Program-made: the position numbers and the translations under genes
In this document: in pieces, positions 7,902 through 16,101 of the stretch
Numbering within the stretch: position 1 is the stretch's first letter
Layout of the letters: each line of letters begins with the position of its first letter
The notes under the pieces: generated by a model
What the model was told of the DNA's origin: nothing
Database searches by the model: none
What the model saw: only the letters and a program-made list of their open reading frames with translations
Source: Alphaproteobacteria bacterium
GTDB taxonomy: Bacteria; Pseudomonadota; Alphaproteobacteria; Reyranellales; Reyranellaceae
NCBI GenBank assembly: GCA_017308235.1
Contig: JAFKFL010000037.1
Location: 1 to 42,890 of the forward strand
Length of the DNA stretch: 42,890 nucleotides
Direction of reading: 5' to 3'

Positions 7902-8894
7902 CTAGCCTCCGAGCCGGGGGCGGATTGCGTCGGCGAAGGCTTGCAGCGGTTCCTCGGGCAACGCGTAGCCGCCGGCGAGGTCGTGCGCAGGGAACAGGAA
8001 CACATGATCGACGCCGGCTTCTTCCTGCGCACGCAGGAGCTGCTCGGCGCAGCGCTCCGGCGGGCCGAACAGGCCGAACGCATCGGCGATCTGGTGCGCC
8101 TGCTTCTCCGGGATCGCCGCCGGATCGTGCGACTCGGCGATCTCGAAGCCGGCTTCCTTGAGCCAGCGCAGGTTCGCCACGCTGGGATAGTTAAGGAATG
8201 GCTGGCCCGGCGCGAACCAGCTCCGCACCCAGTGCGCGCCGACGTTCGCATCACCGAGGCCGAGCGTCGTCACGAACACCACCGGGAAGTCTTTCAGTGA
8301 GCGGCCGGAGCGTTCGGCACCAATCTCCAAGTGATGGCGCGCCGCGCGCACCGCCAGCGGATGCAGGCCGACCATGAGGAAAGCGCCGTCGGCTACTTCG
8401 CCCGCGAGCTCGATCATGCGCGGGCCCGCTGCCAGCAGATAGACCGGGGTCGGCGTGGCGCTTCGGTTCCTAAGACGCGTCGAAGTCTGGCCGAACTCGA
8501 GGCTCTCTCCGGCCAGCAGCTGACGCAGCGTCAGGATCGCATCGCGCATGACGGCCACCGGCGCGCGCTGCATGCCCATGCTGCGTGTCGAGATGAAGCC
8601 GGGCGCCACGGTGAGATACGCCCGCCCGGGCGCGATCTCGTCCAGGCTGTGAGCGAGCGACGCAAGGAGGAGAGGATGTCGCACCAGCGGACTCGACGTC
8701 GCCGGGAACAGATGCAGGCGCTGCGTCGCCTGGGCAGCGAGCGCGAGTGCGATATAGGCATCGCGGCCGCTCGACGGATGGTCATGGATGCCGACGCCAT
8801 CGAGGCCGGCATCTTCGCAGCGGACGACGAACGACGCGAGGTCGGGCAGGGGCAGGCCGACGGGAACTCGAAGGGCAACGCGAATCCTGCTCAT
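7902..8894 (-). CDS. LLM-class flavin-dependent oxidoreductase
   Basis: A TIM-barrel luciferase-like monooxygenase family protein of 330 residues, presumably using reduced FMN or F420. Typical segments are the N-terminal VALRVPVGLPLPDLASFVVRCEDAGLDGVGIHDHP, the central HPLLLASLAHSLDEIAPGRAYLTVAPGF, and LLAAGPRMIELAGEVADGAFLM followed by the C-terminal helix ERCAEQLLRAQEEAGVDHVFLFPAHD. The substrate is unknown. Its stop lies 4 bases before the plsY ATG, suggesting translational coupling; the cyclase-TPR gene ends 30 bases upstream of its start. Confidence 0.87.
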   Translation of the reverse strand: MSRIRVALRVPVGLPLPDLASFVVRCEDAGLDGVGIHDHPSSGRDAYIALALAAQATQRLHLFPATSSPLVRHPLLLASLAHSLDEIAPGRAYLTVAPGFISTRSMGMQRAPVAVMRDAILTLRQLLAGESLEFGQTSTRLRNRSATPTPVYLLAAGPRMIELAGEVADGAFLMVGLHPLAVRAARHHLEIGAERSGRSLKDFPVVFVTTLGLGDANVGAHWVRSWFAPGQPFLNYPSVANLRWLKEAGFEIAESHDPAAIPEKQAHQIADAFGLFGPPERCAEQLLRAQEEAGVDHVFLFPAHDLAGGYALPEEPLQAFADAIRPRLGG

Positions 8895-8924
8895 GGAGGT
8901 CTCCGAACCTTGCGATGCGCTGAT

Positions 8925-10712
8925 CTAGGTGAGACCGGCTTTGCGCAGCGCGGCTTCGTAATAGTCACGCTGAGATTGAAGCCGCGAGGTATGGATCTGC
9001 ATCAGCGTTCGAATGGATACGTCCGGTTGAGCAACCCGCAACTTTTGAAGAGCATCCCCCATTTCGTCAAAGCGATCGATCATTGCTGCTGCCGCAATCT
9101 TGATTCTGAGTGGAGGAAGAAAATGCGGCTGCTCCCGGATAGCCTTGTCTGCCCAAACAATCGCATCCTTGAACTCGCCCCTGAAAAAATGCGACCAGGC
9201 GATTCCGGCGTAAGACCGGTAGATCATTGCGTCCAACGGGCTGAGACGCAATGCCTTCTCATTATACTCTATGCATTGTTCGTGGCGGCCGAGTTGCCAG
9301 GACACCCAACCGCAATATTGCCATGCCAGCGCGGCATTTGGATTGAGCGCAAGAGCGCGCTCAATCAAAGCAAGCCCCTCTTCGGCATCTCCCTGCATAC
9401 TTCCCAGGACTCTTCCGGCCATGGCGAGTGCCGACGGATCGTCCTTCCCGAATTCGGCGGCCAATCTCGCCAATCGCAGGGCTTCCACGCGATCCGTATC
9501 CTCCACTTTCCAGCCTTGCGTGACCTCCGACGAACGGCAGAGCGCGGCAAGAGCGTAAGCGGATGAGTAGCGGCGATCTGCCCGAAGTGCCTGCTCAAGA
9601 AGAAGCTGTGCTTCACGAAGGGATTCCTTTGTGAAGTCATAAAATAAGGCCGAGGCTTGCAGATAGTAGTCGTACGCCGTCAGGCTCTCGGTCGCCTTTG
9701 TCTGCACGCGCTCTATTTCGGCCTGGCGCAATTTGGGTTCGATGGCTCCAGCGACGTTGGCCGTCACCCTGTCTTGCAGATCGAAGACGTCCTCCAGATT
9801 GCCGTCATAGCGATCCGCCCAGATGTGGCCGCCAGAAGTCGTATCGATGAGCTGGCCAGTGATACGGAGCCGGTTGCTCGACTTGCGCACGCTCCCTTCA
9901 AGGACATAGCGCACACCGAGGTCTCGCCCTACCTGCCGCACGTCGATCGCGCGGTTCTTGTAGGTAAACGTCGAATTGCGCGCGATGACGAAGAGCCATT
10001 TGATACGTGACAACGCGGTGATGATGTCTTCGACAAGCCCGTCGACAAAATACTCCTGCTCTGGTTCGCCGCTCATGTTCTGGAACGGCAGAACCGCAAT
10101 CGAGGGTTTGTCGGGAAGCGCCAGGAGCTTTGGCGTGTCAGCGGCCGGCAGGATATGTGCAATGGCCCGCCGCGCCGCATACAGACGGACCGGCCGGTCA
10201 ATGTTCTTGAGAGATCGCTCACCGAGGTCATCGAAGGTGAAAGCGGTCTTGCCCCTGATGTGCTCGAAGGCGTTGCCGGATAGACAGACGCCCCCTGGCA
10301 CACACTCATTCTCCACCCGCGCCGCGACGTTGACGCCATCACCGAAGATGTCGTCACTTTCGATGATGATGTCGCCGACGTTTATGCCGATGCGAAAGGA
10401 CAGGTTTGGAGTGGCCTCTACATTTCGTCCGGCCATCTGGTCCTGGACCGTCATGGCGCAGGTAACCGCGTCGACCGCGCTGGCAAATTCCACCAGCATG
10501 CCGTCGCCGGTGGTCTTGACGATCCGTCCGTTGTGGGCGGTGATGGCGGGGTCGACGACCTCACGGCGAATTGCTTTCAGCGCGTTTAATGTGCCCACCT
10601 CGTCGGCGCCCATGAGGCGCGAATAACCCGAGATATCGGCTGCCAGCACCGCCGCCAGTCGCCGTTCGACTTGCCTGCCAGTCACGAAGCTTCCCCTGAC
10701 GACGAGGTTCAA
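8925..10712 (-). CDS. Class III adenylate/guanylate cyclase fused to TolB-like and TPR modules
   Basis: Domains in order: a class III cyclase (about residues 15-185; metal-binding Asp in AADISGYSRLM, second metal Asp in KTTGDGMLVEF, catalytic Asn/Arg in FGDGVNVAARVE), a TolB/FlgO-like domain (about 205-345; PSIAVLPFQNMSG to RYVLEGSVRKSSNRLRITGQL), and TPR-like helices to the end. Proteins of this plan are common in rhizobia and relatives; their ligand is mostly unknown. The first start is TTG at 10712; GTG at 10685, just before the cyclase fold, is a good alternative. No membrane segment is visible. It heads a minus-strand run into the LLM, plsY and binding-protein genes. The middle module is homologous to that of the regulators at 13186-14781 and 23180-24781. 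Confidence 0.88.
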   Translation of the reverse strand: MNLVVRGSFVTGRQVERRLAAVLAADISGYSRLMGADEVGTLNALKAIRREVVDPAITAHNGRIVKTTGDGMLVEFASAVDAVTCAMTVQDQMAGRNVEATPNLSFRIGINVGDIIIESDDIFGDGVNVAARVENECVPGGVCLSGNAFEHIRGKTAFTFDDLGERSLKNIDRPVRLYAARRAIAHILPAADTPKLLALPDKPSIAVLPFQNMSGEPEQEYFVDGLVEDIITALSRIKWLFVIARNSTFTYKNRAIDVRQVGRDLGVRYVLEGSVRKSSNRLRITGQLIDTTSGGHIWADRYDGNLEDVFDLQDRVTANVAGAIEPKLRQAEIERVQTKATESLTAYDYYLQASALFYDFTKESLREAQLLLEQALRADRRYSSAYALAALCRSSEVTQGWKVEDTDRVEALRLARLAAEFGKDDPSALAMAGRVLGSMQGDAEEGLALIERALALNPNAALAWQYCGWVSWQLGRHEQCIEYNEKALRLSPLDAMIYRSYAGIAWSHFFRGEFKDAIVWADKAIREQPHFLPPLRIKIAAAAMIDRFDEMGDALQKLRVAQPDVSIRTLMQIHTSRLQSQRDYYEAALRKAGLT

Positions 10713-10817
10713 GCGCCTATCAGATCACGGGAGGAGCATGCCCGCTAGCTCAACTCGTTGATCCGCTGGTGTTCAAAACGACTCGGACCGAATCAGAGCA
10801 TTCGGTGAACACGGTGT

Positions 10818-10841
10818 GAAACCGCCCGGGTGGGCGGTTTC
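10818..10841. terminator. Perfect hairpin, probable terminator of the propeller gene
   Basis: A 10-base perfect stem (GAAACCGCCC / GGGCGGTTTC) with a 4-base loop lies 34 bases past the stop of the gene at 10875-12866. On either strand only the short T run at the end of the stem is available, so termination efficiency is uncertain. Confidence 0.6.
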
Positions 10842-10874
10842 CGATGGTCGATCCTGGTGGAAGGCAGTTCCGGA

Positions 10875-12866
10875 TCAGGACAATTGCAGTGTTGCCTTTT
10901 CCGATCCTGCGCCGACGGGGACAGGGAAGGCCTTGCCGGCGACCGAGACGGTGCCGGAGCCGCTTACCTTGCCGTAGAAGCGATATCCACCCTTCGAGTC
11001 GGTGTAGGTGTTGAGGCGTGTCCCGCCGACGGTGAGTGTGACCTGCTGGTGCGCCATCGCCTTGCCCAGTGCATTCGTTATGGTGCCCACCGCGACAGGC
11101 GGATCGGTCGGGAGGGCGAACATGAACGAATTGTAGACCGTGTCGATGTAGGCCAGCACGTCCGTCGGACCGGTATATCCGAAGGAAGGCCCGCCAATGA
11201 CCGCCGTTGCGGACTGGGTTGCCGCGTTGGTGTTGGTGGTCGACGAGGTGTTGGTCCACTGCAGGCTTGCCGATGACTTCAGCTTGAAGATCAGAAGGTT
11301 GAGACCTCCGGAAACGCTGAAGTTGGTGGTGTACTGCACCTGTGTCGTGCGCGTGTTGGTCACGCTGTTCTGCAGGACATAGGTCGATGTCGAGATCGAG
11401 TCGTTCGCATTGTCGGGCGCTTCGTAGGGGAAGCTCTGCGGCAAGGGAACAAATCGATTGGGATCGATCGTCGTCGCACCGGAGGCAAACGGATTGAGGG
11501 CCAGGATCTCCCGGTAGTCGCCGGCGGTCAGGCCGGCCTTGTCGAGCTGGGCCTTGACGCCCGGCTGCATGGTCGACGGGTTCTGCAGCCAGCCCACCTC
11601 GACATACTGGATGATCATCGTCGGCCCGTTGACGCCCAGTTCCCATGCCAGGTTGTTCTGGGGATCGATCGTGACGTCCACCATCGGGTTGAGCCAGAGA
11701 TAGAAACGGTCGCGGCTGTGATCGATCCCGTTCGCCGCCGGGCCGGGCACCTTGATGTCGAAGCTCGCGGTCTTCTTGACCTCGACCGATACGGAGTCGG
11801 ACGTCGCCTTCGAATAGCTGAAGTCGGCGCCCAGGCTGCCGATATCCTTGTCGCCGCCACCGATGCCGACCCCCACGCTCACGCTGTCCTGGAACGAGCT
11901 GGCGGTCGTCGTCGTGGTGCCGGTACTGCTGCTGCTGCCGTAGTCGACAGACGATGTGCCGGTGCTCGAGTTCGGGTTCGCGGCACCCGCATCGGTGCCC
12001 GGCGGCGAGTAAACCATCGTCAACACGAAGTATCGTGGCAGCAGGGACCCCGTCACCGGCTGATTGGTTGGATCGACGACGAAGGGCGTCGACGCGGTGT
12101 TGAAATTGCCGAGATGGACGCCGTGCGAACCGTCGAGGTTGAGGCGCCAGAGCGCGTTGTCAGTTCCCTGGAAGAACACATAGCCGTTGCCGACGACGGG
12201 CGTCGACTTGGTCTTGTATCCCGCGAGGTTCGTTCCGCCGCTGCCATCGAGATTGATGCGCCAGAGCTTGTCGTCCGTGCCCTGGAAGTAGACGTTGCTC
12301 GCCGTCACGAAGGGCATCGAGTTGGTCTTGTAGCCGCCAAGATGAACACCGTGCGTGCCGTCGATGTTGATCTGCCACAGCGTGCTGTCGGTGCCGCGGA
12401 AGTAGACATGCTGCGCCGTGACAAACGGCGTCGACGCGGTCTTGTAGCCGCCGAGATTGACGCCCTGGGTACCGTCCAGGAGGACGCGCCACAGCTTGTC
12501 GTCGGTGCCTTGAAAATAGACATACTCGCCGAAAGCGTACGGCGTGGATTTCGTCTTGTAGCCGCCGAGGTTGGTGCCGCCGCTGCCATCCAGCGCGACC
12601 TGCCAAAGCTTGTTGTCGGTGCCCTGGAAATAGATATGGCTGGTGGTCAGGAACGGCGTGGAATTGGTGGCGTAACCGCCGAGATCGACGCCGTGCGAGC
12701 CGTCGAGATTTGTCTTCCAGAGCTTGTGGTCGGTCCCCTGGAAATACAGGTTCGAGCCGAAAGCGACGGGCGTGGAGCTTGTTTTATAGCCGCCGATGTT
12801 GGTGCCGCCGGAGCCATCAACGTTCAGGCCCCATAGTTTGTTATCGGTTCCTTGGAAATATAACAT
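10875..12866 (-). CDS. Seven-repeat beta-propeller protein with Ser/Thr-rich beta region and C-terminal Ig-like domain
   Basis: Not a family I can name. Residues 2-267 are seven 38-residue repeats with no gaps; the consensus is VYFQGTDDKLWRINLDG then GGTNLGGYKTxSTPFV. Seven short YFxGTD-LW units suggest a seven-bladed propeller, a fold used for carbohydrate or protein binding. Residues about 275-585 are low-complexity in part (GTTTTTASSFQ) with two stretches alternating Ser/Thr and hydrophobic residues (SVSVGVGIGG; TTQVQYTTNFSVSGG), resembling amphipathic hairpins of aerolysin-type pore formers. Residues about 588-656 look like a carboxypeptidase-regulatory/Ig-like domain (TLTVGGTRLNTYTDSKGGYRF). 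No signal peptide is seen. The ATG at 12866 has AAGGTGAGG five bases upstream; upstream in-frame starts (12905, 12938) have poor sites. Confidence 0.8.
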   Translation of the reverse strand: MLYFQGTDNKLWGLNVDGSGGTNIGGYKTSSTPVAFGSNLYFQGTDHKLWKTNLDGSHGVDLGGYATNSTPFLTTSHIYFQGTDNKLWQVALDGSGGTNLGGYKTKSTPYAFGEYVYFQGTDDKLWRVLLDGTQGVNLGGYKTASTPFVTAQHVYFRGTDSTLWQINIDGTHGVHLGGYKTNSMPFVTASNVYFQGTDDKLWRINLDGSGGTNLAGYKTKSTPVVGNGYVFFQGTDNALWRLNLDGSHGVHLGNFNTASTPFVVDPTNQPVTGSLLPRYFVLTMVYSPPGTDAGAANPNSSTGTSSVDYGSSSSTGTTTTTASSFQDSVSVGVGIGGGDKDIGSLGADFSYSKATSDSVSVEVKKTASFDIKVPGPAANGIDHSRDRFYLWLNPMVDVTIDPQNNLAWELGVNGPTMIIQYVEVGWLQNPSTMQPGVKAQLDKAGLTAGDYREILALNPFASGATTIDPNRFVPLPQSFPYEAPDNANDSISTSTYVLQNSVTNTRTTQVQYTTNFSVSGGLNLLIFKLKSSASLQWTNTSSTTNTNAATQSATAVIGGPSFGYTGPTDVLAYIDTVYNSFMFALPTDPPVAVGTITNALGKAMAHQQVTLTVGGTRLNTYTDSKGGYRFYGKVSGSGTVSVAGKAFPVPVGAGSEKATLQLS
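12066..12863 (-). repeat. Seven tandem 114-bp coding repeats
   Basis: The 798 bases encode seven consecutive 38-codon units without insertions. Each has YFQGTD (repeat 5 has YFRGTD, repeat 7 VFFQGTD) followed by LW and then DG. Two sub-types are mixed: GGTN in units 1, 3 and 6, and HGV or QGV in units 2, 4, 5 and 7. This suggests amplification of a two-unit block followed by drift. Confidence 0.9.
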
Positions 12867-13185
12867 TTCGTCCTCACCTTCTGGGTTGAAATCTATTCCT
12901 TTCATCAATCCACGATAGAATCGAAGGGCGTGACTCAACGATGAGCGCTTACGGGTGCGCTCGCGATTTCACTTGCTACGCTTGAGACAACAGTTTTCCG
13001 GTGGCAGGAAATTCGCCTGCCGTGACCTGCCCTTACGATGTCGGCGCTAGTTGTGCCGACGATCCATCCTCACGCCGCTTCCGTGACTCGCTGATGTCGC
13101 GGCAGGCCATTTGCGTTTCGCTTGTTTCACTATGGCGCGCGATCGTGCGCAGAGCGCAGTTGTTGTGCACGGCTCTGCGTTTCGC
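12867..13185. other. 319-base intergenic region between propeller gene and winged-helix regulator
   Basis: No gene is supported here. On the minus strand it holds the leader of the propeller gene, with the strong ribosome binding site just before 12866. It also contains a 6-base stem at 13003-13008/13016-13021 and, at 13112-13158, an imperfect copy of the 3' end of the neighbouring regulator gene (real end at 13176-13217). Both copies contain GCGTTTCGCTT, CGCGATC and TGCGCAG. I see no convincing sigma-70 promoter. Confidence 0.6.
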
Positions 13186-14781
13186 TTATTCGGGCAACGC
13201 GATCTTGCGCAGCGCGGCGCCCAGCTTTTCGGCGAGCGCGGGCGCGCAGTCGACACCGGCGAACTGCCGGCTGAAGCGAAATGTCGGTTGCAATTCCATC
13301 ACGCGCGCGGCGGCGGCCTTCGCTTCGGCGAGCCGGCCGAGCGCGACCAGCGGCCCGATCAGGATCACGTAGTTGATGCTGTGGCCGGGGTTCGCTTGCA
13401 CCGCCTGGTAGGCCGCCTTCGCCGCTTCCTGCGGCCGCTCCAGCAGGTAGTGGCCGAGCGCCTGCGAGCCGAACGCCGCGAAGGCCCAGGAGTCGAACGG
13501 CGAGAGACGCATGGCGCGCTCGCCCCACGCGATCGCGGGCTCCGCTTCCGCTGCCCAGCTATGGACGACGCTGCCGAGGATGAAGCCGAGCGCGGTCGAG
13601 GGGCTGAGCGCAAGGGCCGCCTCGAAGGCGGCGAAGGCCGCGGCGCGATCGTGCGCGTCCATGCCGAGCGAGAAGCCGGCGAAGGTGAGCGCCAGCGCAT
13701 CGTCGCGGCCGTGCTCCAGCGCCAGGCGCGCGTGACGCACCGAGGCCTGGCGATCCTCCTCTCTGAGGCCTGCGCGCAGGAAGAGATTGTGATGGGCCAT
13801 CGCCGCGAGGCCATGGGCGAGTGCGTAGGCGGGATCGAGGGCGAGGGCGCGCTTCAGGAGCGGCAGCGCCGTTGCGGCGCGGTCGGGCATGCCTGAATCG
13901 ACATCGGGCTGCGCGCGCAGCACCAGCTCGTAGGCGTCGAGACTGTCGGGCCGCTTGCGCCGGATGCGCTCGACCTCGGCGCGGCGCAGGCTGGGCTCGA
14001 TGGCACCCACTACGGCGAGCGCGATCTCGTCCTGCAGCGCGAACACGTCGTCCAGGGTGCGATCGTAACGCTCGGCCCAGACTTGGGCGCCCGTCGTCGA
14101 GTCGGCGAGCTGGGCGTTGATGCGCACGCGATTGTCGCTCCGCCGCACGCTGCCTTGCAGCACATACCGCACGCCGAGGTCGCGGCCGACCTGCTTCACG
14201 TCGGCCATGCGGCCGCGATAGACGAAGCTCGAGTTGCGCGCGATCACGAACAGCCATTTCAGGCGCGACAGCCCCGTGATGATGTCGTCGACCATGCCGT
14301 CGGCGAACCAGGCGGCGTCGCCCGAAGGCCCGCCCGAATACTCGAACGGCAGGACCGCGATCGACGGCTTCTCGGGCACCGTGAGCGCCGGCGCTCGGGG
14401 CAACTCGCTTGCATCGGCGCCGACGCGTTTCGCCGGCGGGCCGACATAGCGATAGCCGCGGCGCGGCAGCGTCTCGATCCAGCCGGCGCCGCCGTCCTGC
14501 TCCAGCACGCGGCGCAGCGCGGCGATCTGGACCGTGAGATTGCTGTCCTCGACCGCGAGCCCCGGCCAGGCCTCCGCGATCAGCGCGTCCTTGGAGACAG
14601 GCGAGGCGGAGCGCTCCAGGAGAAGCCGCAGCAGCGCCACGGCGCGCTGGCCGAGCAGCGCCGGTTCGCCACCGCGAAACAGCAGGCCCGCCTCGGCATC
14701 GAGCGTGAAGGCGCCGAATCTGTAGTGGGCTGATGGTGGTGCGCGGTTCGTTGGCGGCCGGTTTGTCGGTGAGCGATCCAT
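13186..14781 (-). CDS. Winged-helix DNA-binding / TolB-like / TPR regulator (CadC-type head)
   Basis: A 531-residue predicted transcriptional regulator. An OmpR/CadC-type winged helix lies at about residues 18-110 (YRFGAFTLDAEAG, then NLTVQIAALRRVLEQ and WIETLPRRGYRYVG). A TolB/FlgO-like module follows at about 135-275 (PSIAVLPFEYSG to RYVLQGSVRRSDNRVRINAQL), then TPR-like helices to the end. Unlike CadC it has no membrane segment, so it is probably a soluble sensor-regulator. The start is taken at ATG 14781 (MDRSPTNR); no Shine-Dalgarno is visible, but an element shared with the paralogue at 23180 lies just upstream. It is divergent from the cupin gene at 14892, a likely target. Confidence 0.87.
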   Translation of the reverse strand: MDRSPTNRPPTNRAPPSAHYRFGAFTLDAEAGLLFRGGEPALLGQRAVALLRLLLERSASPVSKDALIAEAWPGLAVEDSNLTVQIAALRRVLEQDGGAGWIETLPRRGYRYVGPPAKRVGADASELPRAPALTVPEKPSIAVLPFEYSGGPSGDAAWFADGMVDDIITGLSRLKWLFVIARNSSFVYRGRMADVKQVGRDLGVRYVLQGSVRRSDNRVRINAQLADSTTGAQVWAERYDRTLDDVFALQDEIALAVVGAIEPSLRRAEVERIRRKRPDSLDAYELVLRAQPDVDSGMPDRAATALPLLKRALALDPAYALAHGLAAMAHHNLFLRAGLREEDRQASVRHARLALEHGRDDALALTFAGFSLGMDAHDRAAAFAAFEAALALSPSTALGFILGSVVHSWAAEAEPAIAWGERAMRLSPFDSWAFAAFGSQALGHYLLERPQEAAKAAYQAVQANPGHSINYVILIGPLVALGRLAEAKAAAARVMELQPTFRFSRQFAGVDCAPALAEKLGAALRKIALPE

Positions 14782-14800
14782 TTCGGCAAAATTTTGCAAC
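14782..14800 (-). promoter_or_regulatory. Leader element GTTGCAAAATTT upstream of the winged-helix regulator
   Basis: On the minus strand, GTTGCAAAATTT is followed by seven bases and then ATGGA, the start of the regulator. The same 12 bases, followed by six bases and ATGGA, precede the paralogous regulator at 23180. The element stands where a ribosome binding site would be and may be an autoregulatory operator or a translation element. Confidence 0.5.
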
Positions 14801-14891
14801 AATTTCGGACCGCTTTCACGACCTTTGGGCAAGGGCTGGGGCAGGGTGGGCCCGCGCCTTTCGATGCGCGCGCAACCGCGGAGGACCCGAT

Positions 14892-15350
14892 ATGTCAGCA
14901 CAGGCGATCATCCGGCGGCCCGGTGAAGGCAAGAGCATCAAACTCGGGGGCCATCCCATGGCGTTTCTCGTCACCGGCGAGGACACGAAACACACCTCAA
15001 TGTTCGACTGGACGATCCCGCCCGGCTTCGCCACCGGGCTGCATGTGCATCGCGTGCAGGAAGAGACGTTCTATGTGCTGGAGGGCGAATGCGACTGGCA
15101 GGTCGGCAGCGAGCGCGTGCGCGCTGTGCCCGGTACCTATCTCTTCCTGCCGCCCGGCGTGCAGCACAACATCGCCAATGCAAGCGGCAGGCCGGCGCGC
15201 GTGCTGATGACGGTATCGCCGCCCGGCCACGAGCACTATTTCGAGGAGCTGGCCCAGATGGTGGCGCAGGGCGGCGCGGCCGATCCCGACAAGATCGCCA
15301 GCCTGCGCGCGCGGTACGACACGGACCAGCTCTCCGCGCTCAAGGAATAG
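14892..15350 (+). CDS. Cupin domain protein
   Basis: A small cytoplasmic cupin of 152 residues, starting at ATG 14892. Cupin motif 1 is GLHVHRVQEETFYVLEG, with the metal-binding pattern HxH-x4-E. Motif 2 is PGTYLFLPPGVQHNIAN with its His. Metal-dependent dioxygenase, isomerase and pure ligand-binding roles are all possible; the C-terminal helix (EELAQMVAQGG to LRARYDTDQLSAL) is typical of short quercetinase-like cupins. It is transcribed divergently from the winged-helix/TPR regulator with 110 bases between the starts, so it is a candidate target of that regulator. This link is inferred from arrangement only. Confidence 0.85.
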   Translation: MSAQAIIRRPGEGKSIKLGGHPMAFLVTGEDTKHTSMFDWTIPPGFATGLHVHRVQEETFYVLEGECDWQVGSERVRAVPGTYLFLPPGVQHNIANASGRPARVLMTVSPPGHEHYFEELAQMVAQGGAADPDKIASLRARYDTDQLSALKE

Positions 15351-15441
15351 GGCCGGGAATCCCGGTGAGTTTGGGCTGCAGTTTGCAAGCGCGGCGGCCG
15401 ATTACTTAATGTGGGGGCCCTCGCCGAGGAGGAGCCTCACG

Positions 15442-16092
15442 ATGACCATCACCATCACGGCCTTTGAACGGTCACCCGATCGCGGCAGGGGACTGGCGCG
15501 CGACTCGCGCGTTCGTTGGGCGCTCGAGGAAGTAGGCCAACCCTACAAGGTCCGCTTCCTCTCGTTCCAGGCGACGAAGGAGCCCGCCCATCTGGCGCTC
15601 CATCCTTTCGGCCAGATCCCGACCTACGAGGACGGCGACGTCGCGCTGTTCGAGACAGGGGCGATCGTGTTCCACATCGCCGAACGCTACGCGGGCCTGC
15701 TGCCGGACGATGCCAAGGCCCGGACGCGCGCGATCAACTGGATGTTCGCCGCACTCAGCACGGTCGAGCCGCCGATCCTAGAACGCCAAACCGCCGTGAT
15801 CATGGAAAGCGACAGGCCCTGGCACAAGGAGCGCCTGCCCCTGGTCGACGACTACATCCGCGTCAGGTTGCGCCAACTGTCCGCGCGTCTGGGCGATGCC
15901 GACTGGCTCGATGGCGCGTTCAGCGCCGGCGACCTGACGATGGTGTCGGTGCTGATCAGGCTCAAGTCATCGGGCCTTCTGGATGAATACCCGAACCTGG
16001 CCGCCTATGTCGCCCGCGGCGAAGCGCGCCCCGCCTACAAGCGGGCGTTCGCCGCTCAATTGGCGGACTATAACGCAAGCCGCCAATCGTAG
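15442..16092 (+). CDS. Glutathione S-transferase family protein
   Basis: A 216-residue GST. The N-terminal thioredoxin-like domain includes RDSRVRWALEEVGQPYKV, the cis-Pro loop HPFGQIPTYEDGD and the glutathione-binding FETGAIVFHIAERY. The C-terminal all-helical domain runs from about residue 90 and includes GAFSAGDLTMVSVL. ATG 15442 is preceded by GAGGAGG, so the longer frame from 15409 is not used. The catalytic residue is unclear: Ser12 or Arg/Asp of the ERSPDRGRG loop could act. It is followed after 9 bases by the GrpB gene, so the two are probably co-transcribed. Confidence 0.88.
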   Translation: MTITITAFERSPDRGRGLARDSRVRWALEEVGQPYKVRFLSFQATKEPAHLALHPFGQIPTYEDGDVALFETGAIVFHIAERYAGLLPDDAKARTRAINWMFAALSTVEPPILERQTAVIMESDRPWHKERLPLVDDYIRVRLRQLSARLGDADWLDGAFSAGDLTMVSVLIRLKSSGLLDEYPNLAAYVARGEARPAYKRAFAAQLADYNASRQS

Positions 16093-16101
16093 GCAGGCGA
16101 C

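Noticed and set aside
7898..8254. N-terminal extension of PlsY
   Set aside because: It lies inside the LLM oxidoreductase gene in another frame and has no membrane or family features; the PlsY motifs begin after ATG 7897.
13003..13021. GGCAGG/CCTGCC stem as a terminator
   Set aside because: The stem is only six bases, with no T run on either strand.
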